Source of the DNA: an uncultured Erysipelotrichaceae bacterium | GTDB taxonomy: Bacteria > Bacillota_I > Bacilli_A > Erysipelotrichales > Erysipelotrichaceae | NCBI GenBank assembly: GCA_947649125.1 | Contig: CANSQL010000021.1 | Location: forward strand, 1-42,368 | Length of the DNA: 42,368 nucleotides | Direction of reading: 5' to 3' | Made by a program: the position numbers and the translations under genes | The notes under the pieces: model-generated | The model's input: only the letters and a program-made list of their open reading frames with translations | Told to the model about the DNA's origin: nothing | Database searches by the model: none | Shown: piece after piece, positions 15,006-24,312 of the stretch | Layout of the letters: each line of letters begins with the position of its first letter | Numbering within the stretch: position 1 is the stretch's first letter

Positions 15006-16916
15006 TTACCAGCTTCCGCCGCCACCGCCGCCGAAGCCGCCGCCTGAGAAACCGCCGCCGCCAAAGCCGCCGATGCTTCCGCCGCCGCGTCCGCTTGAGC
15101 CCTTCGGTTCAATATAAGAGGCTGCCGAGGAGAAGCTGCGGAAGGAATGATGGAAGCTTCCCCACCACAGCCATGCCGAGAAGCTGCTGCCGTAGGAGCG
15201 AGAGGATACATACCAATCCGGCTGCGGTATGATCAGTTCTTCAAAGCGACTCGCCCATACATCACTGACTCCCAGTACATAGGCATAAGGCAAAATCTCA
15301 TAGAAAGCACTCGGATTTTCTGCCACCAAAAGTTCTAAGCGTTCCTTTTCACAATTCAGAATAAATTCACGCAGGCCGAGAATCTGTCCCAACCAACGAT
15401 TTCCCTGTTGCGTCCGCTTATCCATAAACATCAAAATTACCATCAACAAAAGCTCGATTGCGATATAAAGAATCGCATAAAGCCATGCCAAGGCAGTCTG
15501 TGAAAGCAATATCACCGCCGCAACGACGGTAAACAGCACCGCGTTTAGGAAAAAGCACAGTCCCCAAAGCAGAAACAACAATGATTTTTTCAGTACGAAT
15601 CGCTTACGCATCAAGAAAATCCACGGAGCTGCGAAAAGTAAAGCGAAAATACCGCAGAAAATTGACGGGAATAAGGCAGGCTCCATCATGCCGTATTTCG
15701 CATACATGGACGCGAATACACAGATAACGCTAGGTAATGCCATAAGCACACACATAAATGCTTGAAGTCCTATGCTTGAGCTTGTGAAAATACGATTCTT
15801 TTTCGTATGGAAATGCTTGGAAAGCTTGTTGCAGGACTGAACCAATGCGTCTCCTACATGCGCTTTTTTCAAATCGGCCTCATCAACGAAATCCTCATTT
15901 TTGAAAATGGCATGGAAGAAGGTGCGCTCATAGGGCTTCATGTCAGAATCATCATCCTTGATTTTTTTCAGTTTCAGCGCTTTATCATCATCCTCATGGA
16001 TTTCAATATAGCCGCGATTTGCCCAATCGATGATCAGTGATAAAATATCCTTGCGATCGACCGTTGCGTCAACGACATAGCCCACACCGGCACTGTCCAA
16101 GCCCTCCGGTGCTTGGAATTCAACCGTTACGACTACCTCATCATCCTTGCCGAAGCGATAGAACAGCACAACTGCGACAATCGCGATCACACCGCTTGCG
16201 ATCAGCGCATACAACAGATAATCAGGCAGCGGCGGAAAATTGAAATAGTCCTTTTCTAACGGTACCATGATCGTAGCCGACTCGTAATTATACAGCGGCT
16301 TTAACAGCTCACCCTTGATGACATTGCCCTTTGTCTCTACCGAAAGATTTTGAAAGGCTGAGCCATAGGAACCGGTATAGGCACTGATTTTTGATGAGTC
16401 AAAGGCCTTCGGCATATGAATTTCATAGTTCATACTCTTTATCGTAGTATCAAATCCGTTGCCGATCAAATTCCAATACAGCATCTGCATATCGTTATAA
16501 TCTAAATCTCTTGTGTGAACACGATAAGAAATCGTATATTTCTGTAATCCGATGACCGTTTCATCCGGATCACCGATTTTGATTACCACCATACCGCTGT
16601 CAACATCGATATCGCACGTATCGGAATCACCGCAGGAGATATCATCAATCGGAAAATAATAATTTTTTGTTTGTGAACCGCCCTTTTCATCTGTCCACTC
16701 CATCTCATACTTTGTCGGAATATTACGATAGAAGCCATGACGATATTGACTGAAATCAAGCAGATAGCTCTCCTTTACCAAGTAGGTCCCATCCTCCTCG
16801 ACATCGATGGTGATTGCCAGATGATCGACCGTAAAGGCCTCCTGTGCGCTTGTCGGTAAAATCATACCGGTCAAAAGAGTAACACACAGTAATAAAAATA
16901 AACCTGTTTTTTTCAT
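15006..16916 (-). CDS. DUF2207 membrane protein with glycine-rich C-terminus
   Basis: The protein has 636 residues if translation begins at the ATG at 16916, with GGGAG 8 nt upstream; an ATG two codons earlier (16922) is possible. A signal peptide comes first (LFLLLCVTLLTGMILPTSA). The extracellular DUF2207 beta domain spans about residues 25-225, then a transmembrane helix near 230-250 (YLLYALIASGVIAIVAVVLF). A cytoplasmic winged-helix-like part follows, then further hydrophobic segments at about 385-480. The tail is GGFGGGG-type repeats ending GGSW. The family is commonly found next to LemA, as here (41 bp downstream of lemA, same strand). The function is unknown; envelope stress or maintenance is the usual guess. 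Confidence 0.9.
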   Translation of the reverse strand: MKKTGLFLLLCVTLLTGMILPTSAQEAFTVDHLAITIDVEEDGTYLVKESYLLDFSQYRHGFYRNIPTKYEMEWTDEKGGSQTKNYYFPIDDISCGDSDTCDIDVDSGMVVIKIGDPDETVIGLQKYTISYRVHTRDLDYNDMQMLYWNLIGNGFDTTIKSMNYEIHMPKAFDSSKISAYTGSYGSAFQNLSVETKGNVIKGELLKPLYNYESATIMVPLEKDYFNFPPLPDYLLYALIASGVIAIVAVVLFYRFGKDDEVVVTVEFQAPEGLDSAGVGYVVDATVDRKDILSLIIDWANRGYIEIHEDDDKALKLKKIKDDDSDMKPYERTFFHAIFKNEDFVDEADLKKAHVGDALVQSCNKLSKHFHTKKNRIFTSSSIGLQAFMCVLMALPSVICVFASMYAKYGMMEPALFPSIFCGIFALLFAAPWIFLMRKRFVLKKSLLFLLWGLCFFLNAVLFTVVAAVILLSQTALAWLYAILYIAIELLLMVILMFMDKRTQQGNRWLGQILGLREFILNCEKERLELLVAENPSAFYEILPYAYVLGVSDVWASRFEELIIPQPDWYVSSRSYGSSFSAWLWWGSFHHSFRSFSSAASYIEPKGSSGRGGGSIGGFGGGGFSGGGFGGGGGGSW

Positions 16917-16956
16917 AAACATCACTCCCTCTGTAAAAAGGACAGCTTATGCCGTC

Positions 16957-17514
16957 CTAGAAAGATACCTTCACATTCTCACGCTCTGCGCTGTCGGTAA
17001 TCTCATACAGCGGCTTACGGCTGAAGTGGAAGATACCGGCAAGCAGATTGCCCGGGAATACCTCAACCGCATTATTGAATTTCATTACGACGGCATTGTA
17101 GAACTTGCGCGCATTGGCAATTTCCTTTTCAATGCCCTGCAGCTGCGTCATCAATTCCCCGTAATGCATATCAGCCTTTAAATCGGGATAAGATTCCGCA
17201 ATCGCAAAGAATGAGCCCATCATTGTCTGAAGGTGCTTATCGGAAGCAATACGCTCGTCCATACCCTTTGCGGATACAGCCATATTACGTGCCGCAACCA
17301 CCTTTTCCAAGGTTTCACTTTCATGCTTCGTATAGCCCTTGATCGTTTCCACTAAGTTAGGAATCAAATCATAGCGCTTTTTCAAATACACATCCATCGT
17401 TGAGAATGCTTCCTCAACCTTATTACGAAGCCGTACAAATTTATTGTAGCTGCTGATGATCCACAATACGAGAATCACCGCAATCACAATACAAACAATC
17501 GCCCAAATCGGCAT
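16957..17514 (-). CDS. lemA: LemA family protein
   Basis: The protein has 185 residues. A single N-terminal membrane helix (WAIVCIVIAVILVLWIISSYN) is followed by the LemA signature NKFVRLRNKVEEAFSTMDVYLKKR (shown in part) and DLIPNLVETIKGYTKHE, forming a long helical bundle. LemA proteins are membrane-anchored with the bulk on one side and of uncertain function. The gene lies between the M29 aminopeptidase (22 bp upstream) and the DUF2207 gene, probably in one transcript that begins at the ROK gene. Confidence 0.95.
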   Translation of the reverse strand: MPIWAIVCIVIAVILVLWIISSYNKFVRLRNKVEEAFSTMDVYLKKRYDLIPNLVETIKGYTKHESETLEKVVAARNMAVSAKGMDERIASDKHLQTMMGSFFAIAESYPDLKADMHYGELMTQLQGIEKEIANARKFYNAVVMKFNNAVEVFPGNLLAGIFHFSRKPLYEITDSAERENVKVSF

Positions 17515-17535
17515 AATAATTCCTCCTTTATACTA

Positions 17536-18768
17536 TTATATGACAAAGCTGCCGTTTTCAAATACGGAAACCCAATCACCGTTTTGTGTTTCACCCTTTA
17601 CATTCATATCAGCTGTTCCGAACATAAAATCGACATGAATCAGTGAAATATTGAAGCCGAGCTGCTTCAGCTCTTCTTCGCTTTTTGTCAATCCGTCCTT
17701 CAAAGTGGAAGGATACGCATTTCCCAGTGCCAAATGGCAGGACGCATTTTCATCAAACAGCGTTGTATAAAACAACAGCTGACTTTGTGATATCGCTGAA
17801 TCATACGGTACCAAGGCAACCTCACCTAAGGATTTACTGCCTTCATCCATTTCCAGCATTTCCTGCAGTACCGATTTCCCTTCCTTCGCATCATATGCGA
17901 CGACTTTTCCGTTTTCAAAGGTAAAATGAAAATCCTTGATCAGATTACCGTTATGAAGCAGCGGACGGCTTGCGTAAACGATGCCGTTGACGTTATTACG
18001 ATCGGGTGCGGTAAACACTTCCTCAGTAGGAATATTCGCATTAAAGCGGATTTGACTTTGTGATAAATCGCTGCCGCCGCCCCAAATATGATTCTTAAGC
18101 AGACCGACATGAAGATCGGTTCCCAGCGCATTTGTGAAATGAAGCTGTTTAAAATTCAGCTCGTTCAGCTTTTTGATTCGAGACTGAAATTGTATATCAC
18201 GCTGTTCCCAAACCGCAATCGGATCGTTGGTTTCATCAATATAAACGCACTTCATGATTTCATCCCATAAGCGCTCGACTGCCGCTTCATTTTCTAATTC
18301 AGGGAACATGAGCTTGGCCCATTCCTCATTCGGTACCGCAACGATTGCCCACTGGGTCTTAGAGGCCATCGTATATTCGCGCACTTCCTTTGAAGCTTCA
18401 CCGAATGCCTTTTGACGAATTGCCATTTTTTTCGGATCGCATTCTTTAAGTACACCGGCTCGCGGAGAGATGATCGACATCGTACAGGCACCTGCCTTAA
18501 GATAATCTAAATGACGCTCAACCTGCCAGTCATGTACCTCACCTAAGACCTCATCGCTTAGATAATTATAATTAAGTTTATCCAAGAAAGGATCGCGATA
18601 ATAAACGAGCACTTCTCTTGCGCCTGCCTTATAGGCTTCCTCACTGACTAAGCGCGTAAAGGAAACAGTATCGATATCGGCTTGAATGATCAGGGTTTGA
18701 TTCTGCGCCAGATTGACGCCGCTGCGCACTGCCAGCTGCGCATATTTTTTTAACAGCTTTTGATTCAT
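17536..18768 (-). CDS. M29 family aminopeptidase (AmpS/PepS-like)
   Basis: The protein has 410 residues, the full family length. The start MNQKLLKKYAQLAVRSGVNL is the typical M29 opening. Metal-site regions are visible around FTAPDRNNVNGIVYASRPL, GSKSLGEVALVPYDSAIS and LFDENASCHLALGNAYP, which hold the conserved Glu, Glu, His and Asp ligands; near the C-terminus IHVDFMFGTADMNVKG carries the last ligands. It releases N-terminal residues from peptides in the cytoplasm. The start codon overlaps the stop of the ROK gene in TAATG, so the two are coupled. Confidence 0.95.
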   Translation of the reverse strand: MNQKLLKKYAQLAVRSGVNLAQNQTLIIQADIDTVSFTRLVSEEAYKAGAREVLVYYRDPFLDKLNYNYLSDEVLGEVHDWQVERHLDYLKAGACTMSIISPRAGVLKECDPKKMAIRQKAFGEASKEVREYTMASKTQWAIVAVPNEEWAKLMFPELENEAAVERLWDEIMKCVYIDETNDPIAVWEQRDIQFQSRIKKLNELNFKQLHFTNALGTDLHVGLLKNHIWGGGSDLSQSQIRFNANIPTEEVFTAPDRNNVNGIVYASRPLLHNGNLIKDFHFTFENGKVVAYDAKEGKSVLQEMLEMDEGSKSLGEVALVPYDSAISQSQLLFYTTLFDENASCHLALGNAYPSTLKDGLTKSEEELKQLGFNISLIHVDFMFGTADMNVKGETQNGDWVSVFENGSFVI

Positions 18769-19676
18769 TAGTTACCTCCTGCATAGGCCATCACAAGCAT
18801 TGCCGCACCGACGATTCCCGGCTCCTCAAGCTGTGCTTCCTTGAATTCGACCGCTCTCATTCCTTCATGTACAAGCGTTTTAAACTGCTCGATCAATTGA
18901 TCAAGAAATACATCCTTGCCCTTCATCAAGCCGCCGCCCAATACAAATACCTCAGGATCGCAAATATGCGCAATGATCGAAAACAGCTGTGCCAAATCAT
19001 AGGTCGCTGCCTCACATAAGGAAATTGCCTGCGGGTTTTTCTCGCGTGCCAAATCAAATACATCACCGGCATGATTGATGCGATTACCACCGAACAATTC
19101 CTTGCCCTTACGGGTAATTGCGGTACCGCTCGCTTCATTTTCAACCGCGCCGACATTTAAATGACTGATGTCCTCACGATTGCGGTCAATGATCACATTG
19201 CCGATCTCACCGGCAAAGCCGTGAGCGCCCGATACGACTCTTTTATCAATCACAAGCGCACCGCCGACACCGGTGGAAAGCGTTACGTAATAAACGGAAT
19301 CATGATTTTTTCCGGCGCCCAGCATCGCTTCGCCCATACATGCCACATTGACATCATTATCCATATAAACAGGCATTTGAAAATGATCACGAAAATGTTT
19401 GACAAGCGGATAGCCCTCAAAGCCGGGCAAAAAGGATGCCAGCATCATCTTACCGTTTTTAGTATCCACAGGTCCCGGTACTCCCATACCGATGCCCTCA
19501 CATTCTTGATAGCCGTCAATCGATTCAATCATTGAAATTATCTTTTGTATCACATGGTCAACGCCCTGATCTATTTCAGTCGCTTCCTTAACTACCTGAA
19601 GCAGTTGTCCTTGTTCATCAACCTTAGCAGCACGTACATTGGTGCCGCCTAAATCGACTCCGATAAATGTTTTCAT
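18768..19676 (-). CDS. ROK family sugar kinase without the usual zinc-binding motif
   Basis: The protein has 302 residues; AGGAGG precedes the start. The phosphate-binding opening is FIGVDLGGTNVRAAK (4-18), and the second glycine motif is FVLGGGLMKG near residue 247. The catalytic Asp lies in MDNDVNVACMGE (near residue 103). Where most ROK proteins have CxCGxxGCxE after GHI, this protein has ISHLNVGAVENEASGTAI: the cysteines are absent but the following ExxASGTAI is intact. It probably phosphorylates a hexose such as glucose, and the position beside pyk/pfkA fits glycolysis (inference). The first gene of a ROK-M29-LemA-DUF2207 run. Confidence 0.88.
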   Translation of the reverse strand: MKTFIGVDLGGTNVRAAKVDEQGQLLQVVKEATEIDQGVDHVIQKIISMIESIDGYQECEGIGMGVPGPVDTKNGKMMLASFLPGFEGYPLVKHFRDHFQMPVYMDNDVNVACMGEAMLGAGKNHDSVYYVTLSTGVGGALVIDKRVVSGAHGFAGEIGNVIIDRNREDISHLNVGAVENEASGTAITRKGKELFGGNRINHAGDVFDLAREKNPQAISLCEAATYDLAQLFSIIAHICDPEVFVLGGGLMKGKDVFLDQLIEQFKTLVHEGMRAVEFKEAQLEEPGIVGAAMLVMAYAGGN

Positions 19677-19758
19677 GAAATATCCTCCTAGATATATAGT
19701 CTATTGTATCATAAATCTGTTTTTTTTACACGCAGAATCACGATTCTTTCCGAATAAG

Positions 19759-19779
19759 AAAAAAGACACCGCAGTGTCC
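19759..19779 (-). terminator. Terminator of pyk
   Basis: On the minus strand GGACAC-TGCG-GTGTC is followed by six T residues (plus coordinates 19779 down to 19759), beginning at the pyk stop codon. Confidence 0.85.
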
Positions 19780-21197
19780 TATTTAACTTCAATGATTTTC
19801 ATTGTATTGGTTGCGCCGCAGCCGACCGGATAACCGGCAACCAAAAGAATCGTTTGTCCCGGTAGGATACCGTGTGCCTTGGCAATATTACGCGCCAGCT
19901 CACACTCATTGTTTGCGGTATTCGCAATATCGGATTTATAGGTGATAACACCCCAGTTTGCGGCCAATGAACGCTGTGTTTTATCGTCAAAGGTAACAGC
20001 GATGATCGGTGCCTTCGGACGGAATTTAGATAAACGACGCGCTGTATTGCCTGATTGTGTAAAGGCCACGATAGCCGCTACATCAAGCGCTAATGCCGTA
20101 TCCGCAACCGAAATACCGATCGCATCGTTATTCGTGCGCTGTGAGGTGCGAACCTGCTTATACAGCACTTCCTTATACGGATAAAGCTGTGATTCGATCG
20201 CCGTTGCGATTTTAACCATTGTCTGAACCGCTTCAATCGGATAGTTTCCGGCCGCAGACTCACCGCTCAGCATGATTGCATCGGTACCGTCTAAAATCGC
20301 ATTCGCAACATCGCTTGCCTCTGCACGCGTAGGACGCGGATTGCCCTGCATACTTTCCAGCATATGGGTAGCCGTAACGACCGGCTTGCCCATTTCATTC
20401 GCAGTACGAATGATCTGCTTCTGATAAATCGGTACAAGCTCTAAAGAAACATCGACACCCAAATCACCGCGGGCACACATCACACCGTCTGAAACCTCTA
20501 AGATTTCACGCAGATTATCGAAGCCCTCTTGGTTTTCGATTTTCGGGATAATACGAATATCCTCTCTGCCTTCTTCCTTTAAAATTTCACGAATCGCTAA
20601 AATATCCTCTTTACGACGTGTAAAGGATGCGGCAATATAATCGATTCCCTGACGGCAGCCGAAGCGAATATCCGCTTCATCCTTTGCGGAAACAAACGGC
20701 ATCGATAATTTAACACCCGGTAAATTACAGCCTTTCTTGCTTTTTAATACATGCGGATTTTCAACACGGCAGGTCAATTCTCCGTCTTTTTTATCAATTA
20801 CCGTTAAACGGCATTTTCCGTCGTCTACCAAAATAGTTCCGTCAATGCTTAAATCATCAAAGATTTCCGGACATTGAATATGAAAGCGCTCCTTTGTACC
20901 GAGGATTTTTTCTCTTACGATCGTAACGATATCCCCTTTTTCAAAACGCTCAGAGTCGTTTTCAAATTCACCTAATCTTACCTCAGGTCCTTTGGTATCC
21001 AACAAAATAGCGATATTCGTGCCTAATTCCTTATTTACCTCACGAATGTTGTTAATACGATTTCCGTGTTCCTCAAAATCACCGTGAGAGAAATTCAGAC
21101 GAATGATATCCATTCCGTTTTCTGCCAATTTCTTCATCATATCCTTGTTTTCCGAAGCGGGACCGATGGTACAAATAATTTTTGTTTTCTTTTTCAT
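19779..21197 (-). CDS. pyk: Pyruvate kinase
   Basis: The protein has 472 residues and converts PEP and ADP to pyruvate and ATP. Seen: the opening KTKIICTIGPASENKDMMKKL, the substrate and cation region IRLNFSHGDFEEHG, the DTKGPEVR motif, the active-site signature IIPKIENQEGFDNL, VMCARGDLGV and TATHMLESM, and the C-terminal allosteric domain. It lacks the PEP-utilising C-terminal extension seen in Bacillus pyruvate kinase. AAGGAAA is the likely binding site with slightly long spacing. It follows pfkA by about 28 bp and is co-transcribed with it. Confidence 0.98.
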   Translation of the reverse strand: MKKKTKIICTIGPASENKDMMKKLAENGMDIIRLNFSHGDFEEHGNRINNIREVNKELGTNIAILLDTKGPEVRLGEFENDSERFEKGDIVTIVREKILGTKERFHIQCPEIFDDLSIDGTILVDDGKCRLTVIDKKDGELTCRVENPHVLKSKKGCNLPGVKLSMPFVSAKDEADIRFGCRQGIDYIAASFTRRKEDILAIREILKEEGREDIRIIPKIENQEGFDNLREILEVSDGVMCARGDLGVDVSLELVPIYQKQIIRTANEMGKPVVTATHMLESMQGNPRPTRAEASDVANAILDGTDAIMLSGESAAGNYPIEAVQTMVKIATAIESQLYPYKEVLYKQVRTSQRTNNDAIGISVADTALALDVAAIVAFTQSGNTARRLSKFRPKAPIIAVTFDDKTQRSLAANWGVITYKSDIANTANNECELARNIAKAHGILPGQTILLVAGYPVGCGATNTMKIIEVK

Positions 21198-21225
21198 AAT
21201 AAAGCTGATTTCCTTCCTAATCTAA

Positions 21226-22188
21226 CTACACAAGACGATCGAATAAATTCTGAAGCTGTTTGCGTGAAGCACGCGGTATATTCAGGGCTTCCTCAATCGG
21301 TGTAGAGATGATGCGGTTATCTTTAATACCCACACACTGTCCGCCGATTCCCTGCATCAGCAGATCTACCGCTTTTTCACCCATGCGTGAAGCCAATACA
21401 CGATCGCTCGGAGTTGGCGAGCCTCCGCGCTGTACGTGACCGAGTACAGTTGCACGACCGGAAAAACCGGTATTTAAGCTGATTTTACGCGCAAACTGAT
21501 GAACATCTGTCATTTTTTCCGAAATAATCACAATCGCATGACGCTTCTTTCGAATGACATCTAAATCACGCAGGCGCTCCAAAATTTCTGTTTCCTCAAA
21601 GCCTGTTTCCGAGGTACATACGATTTCCGCACCGCAGGCAATTCCGGCCCAAATAGCCAAATCACCGCAGCGATTTCCCATGACCTCTACTACTGAACAG
21701 CGATGGTGTGAGCTTGAGGTATCACGCAGCTTATCCACCGCATCGACGATCGTCATCAATGCCGTATCAAAGCCGATTGTATAATCGGTTGAAGTGATAT
21801 CGTTATCGATCGTACCCGGCAAGCCGATACAGTTGATTCCCATATCGGTCAGCGCCTGTGCACCGCGATAGCTTCCGTCGCCGCCGATTACGACAATCGC
21901 TTCGATGCCTCTTTTATGAAGCTGCTCCACCGCTTTTAAACGAACGGATTCATCCTTAAACTCCGGCAAACGTGCCGAGCCTAAAATCGTTCCGCCGCGA
22001 TCGATAATATCACCTACCGCAGCCTTGGTCAACGGTTCAATATAGCCCTCTACCATACCCTTATAGCCGTTATAAACACCGAATACTTCAAGTCCGCTGT
22101 TTAATGCGACACGCGTAACGGCACGAATAGCCGCATTCATTCCCGGCGCATCACCGCCTGATGTTAAAACTCCGATACGCTTTACCAT
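21226..22188 (-). CDS. pfkA: ATP-dependent 6-phosphofructokinase
   Basis: The protein has 320 residues, the standard length, from the ATG at 22188 (GGAGG 8 nt upstream; the frame extends five codons further). It has IGVLTSGGDAPGMNAAIR at the N-terminus, VIGGDGSYRGA for ATP binding, GLPGTIDNDI with the catalytic Asp, and the effector and substrate residues typical of the bacterial homotetramer (VLGHVQRGGSPTPSDR). It phosphorylates fructose-6-phosphate and is followed by pyk, the common glycolytic pair in Firmicutes. Confidence 0.98.
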   Translation of the reverse strand: MVKRIGVLTSGGDAPGMNAAIRAVTRVALNSGLEVFGVYNGYKGMVEGYIEPLTKAAVGDIIDRGGTILGSARLPEFKDESVRLKAVEQLHKRGIEAIVVIGGDGSYRGAQALTDMGINCIGLPGTIDNDITSTDYTIGFDTALMTIVDAVDKLRDTSSSHHRCSVVEVMGNRCGDLAIWAGIACGAEIVCTSETGFEETEILERLRDLDVIRKKRHAIVIISEKMTDVHQFARKISLNTGFSGRATVLGHVQRGGSPTPSDRVLASRMGEKAVDLLMQGIGGQCVGIKDNRIISTPIEEALNIPRASRKQLQNLFDRLV

Positions 22189-22211
22189 AAGCATTTCCTC
22201 CATTCTGTAAC

Positions 22212-22240
22212 ATTATACTCTACAATGAAAAATTTTTCCA
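22212..22240 (-). promoter_or_regulatory. Promoter of pfkA-pyk
   Basis: On the minus strand TGGAAA (22240-22235) and TATAAT (22217-22212) are 17 nt apart, in the 53-bp gap after the dnaI stop codon. It separates glycolysis genes from the replication operon. Confidence 0.7.
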
Positions 22241-22241
22241 G

Positions 22242-23141
22242 TTATTTTCGTCTTGAATTACCGCTCATAAACACTTCCTGTGCCAGTGTGCGGATGCGCT
22301 CCTCGATTCGTTCTGCCGCCATCGGCTCATTCAATGTATAGCGCTGCTTCAATTCGGGCAGCTTATAGTTACTCGTAAAAAACGTCAACAGCTTATGCTC
22401 CATACGATAATCCAAAAGCGATAAAAGCACTTCATCACGGCTCCATGCCGTTACACTTTCCCCGCCGATATCATCAAGCACTAATACCGGCACATTGCGA
22501 ATGCGATTCAAATGCTGCTCCTGTGCTTCACGATCATGAAACATCAGCTTCAGATCACCGATCAAGGTCGGTACATGAATAAAGCCGACACGACATTTCT
22601 TACGGGCAAAATGATTCGTTATACCTGCTGCAAGATAGGATTTACCGACACCGGGCTTACCGCATAAATAAAAACCTTTTTGATGCTCTTCGCTCATCAA
22701 TAAAGCAGTGATATCCATCAACAGCCGTTTATAAGCAGCTTGTTCTTTTGAAATATCCATAGTTGTTAAATCAATCAACAGCTGTCCCTCACTGAGCTTT
22801 GGATCGATATAACAGCTTTGATGCGCCAAGGCTGACGCATGCTCCCTTAAATAATGACAGCGATGAATGCCGCTCAGCAGTACCCCATCCATATATAAAT
22901 CGGTATAGTGTCCCTTGACCTTTTGGGTACAATAGGCAAGTCCCTTACAGTTTTCACACTTTTCCACGGCCTTGAGCCAATCACTGAAGCGACCGACATT
23001 CGCATAAACGATCGTTTCACTTTCATTGTACTCTTTTAACCATTGCTGAATATGCTTATTCTTGATCAGTTTCGCAAAGGTATGCTCCTTCCACTGCTTC
23101 GCTGTTTCATTCCACTCTGTCTCAAATGATATTTTATCCAT
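22242..23141 (-). CDS. dnaI: Primosomal protein DnaI (helicase loader)
   Basis: The protein has 299 residues. The N-terminal zinc-binding domain has C62, C65, C71 and a H93/C95/H96 cluster (CENCKGLAYC, HRCH), which binds the replicative helicase. The C-terminal AAA+ domain has Walker A GKPGVGKS at 161-168 and Walker B VLVLDDIGGE (D223, D224). It loads the DnaC-type hexameric helicase at the origin and at restart sites. The start overlaps the end of dnaB by 8 nt, so the two are coupled. Confidence 0.96.
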   Translation of the reverse strand: MDKISFETEWNETAKQWKEHTFAKLIKNKHIQQWLKEYNESETIVYANVGRFSDWLKAVEKCENCKGLAYCTQKVKGHYTDLYMDGVLLSGIHRCHYLREHASALAHQSCYIDPKLSEGQLLIDLTTMDISKEQAAYKRLLMDITALLMSEEHQKGFYLCGKPGVGKSYLAAGITNHFARKKCRVGFIHVPTLIGDLKLMFHDREAQEQHLNRIRNVPVLVLDDIGGESVTAWSRDEVLLSLLDYRMEHKLLTFFTSNYKLPELKQRYTLNEPMAAERIEERIRTLAQEVFMSGNSRRK

Positions 23142-24312
23142 GCTGTTCCCTCAACTTTCGCAGCTGTTCCATCAATTCCTCATCATTCACAGCTTCCTCT
23201 TGATTTTTTTGTTCACTCGTATCCTGTTCATAAAACCATTTAGGCAGCTGCTTCGTCTTTTTGTTCGTATACGTTTGCGTATTCTCTTTTTGACTTTCTG
23301 CTAACGCCTTTTCCTTTGTGTCGATGCCTAAGCGAACCCATGCTGCCGCAATCTTTTCTACGTATTTGCGTGCCAATGATTGATTGTTTCGCTCCAGCAC
23401 ATAGTTAAGTAACACATTGATGACCTGTGGATTGAGCTGATATTTTTCATTCAACAGCTCGATCAGTTCCTGATCGCTTTTGGAAAGGGCAATGCCGTTT
23501 TGTTTCTGTTGTAAAAACAAGGCTGAAGGCATATCATACGGATCTGTTGCCTGTACCGCCTTCTTATCTTGGCTTTTTTGCATCCATCCTACCAGTTTTT
23601 TACGATCTAAGCGATTTGTTTTTAAATTGATGCTTTTGCCTACAAGCTTCTGCATTGCGATTTCATCAATTCCGTAAAGATCGCCCTTTTCCGCAATAAA
23701 ATCAAGATTATCCTTTGTACGCTCACTTAACGGCAGTATCATCGGTGATAAATTGTTTAAAAAGCGCTCAAAGCGAAAATGAAAGCTCTTTTGCGGTGTA
23801 CGCGGCTTATTTAAAATAAACTGTGCCTCTTGTTCCTCATTCCAATTCTGCAGCATATCACTCATATGTGCACTGATATTTTGATAATCTGTTTTAGCTT
23901 CAATCATCGGCACAAAGCTTTTTTTCATAAATTCAAATACCTGCTTGCCCAGCTTTTCCATATATAAGCGACCGAACACCTCATGAGCTAAAAACTCACT
24001 GCCGATTTTCGGAGGCATAAGCTCATATAAATACGTATTCTTAGCACCGTCATAATAGGTTTTCAACAGTAAATACCGTTCCAAAACCATGCGCTTTTGT
24101 TCTAAGAACTCAGCCTTCAGCATGCACAGCTTACAGATCAGCAGATGATTTTTGATTCGCTGCGGCTGCTTGGACAGTGCATAAAGCGTTTCATACAGTG
24201 ACAGTGCTTCATTCCCGATCAACGGATAATAAAGCATTCTCAATGCTTGAAAATGCGCATGACTTAAGGTATGCGTACATTCTATTTTTAAGCGATCTTC
24301 CTTTTGTAGCAA
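23134..24312 (-). CDS. dnaB: Replication initiation and membrane attachment protein DnaB
   Basis: The protein has 392 residues and starts at a TTG at 24312, supported by GGAGGG 6 nt upstream; no ATG lies nearby. It has an N-terminal DnaB_2 region and a DnaD-like C-terminal segment (LNYVLERNNQSLARKYVEKI then AAAWVRLGIDTKEKAL, the YxxxIxxxW element). This is the Firmicutes primosome protein, not the DnaB helicase of E. coli. The 5' end overlaps coaE by 25 nt and the 3' end overlaps dnaI. Confidence 0.93.
   Translation of the reverse strand: MLQKEDRLKIECTHTLSHAHFQALRMLYYPLIGNEALSLYETLYALSKQPQRIKNHLLICKLCMLKAEFLEQKRMVLERYLLLKTYYDGAKNTYLYELMPPKIGSEFLAHEVFGRLYMEKLGKQVFEFMKKSFVPMIEAKTDYQNISAHMSDMLQNWNEEQEAQFILNKPRTPQKSFHFRFERFLNNLSPMILPLSERTKDNLDFIAEKGDLYGIDEIAMQKLVGKSINLKTNRLDRKKLVGWMQKSQDKKAVQATDPYDMPSALFLQQKQNGIALSKSDQELIELLNEKYQLNPQVINVLLNYVLERNNQSLARKYVEKIAAAWVRLGIDTKEKALAESQKENTQTYTNKKTKQLPKWFYEQDTSEQKNQEEAVNDEELMEQLRKLREQHG

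Noticed and set aside
15006-15110. Low-complexity GC-rich repeats at the end of the DUF2207 gene, possible repeat element
   Set aside because: They simply encode the Gly-rich tail of the DUF2207 protein, usual in this family.
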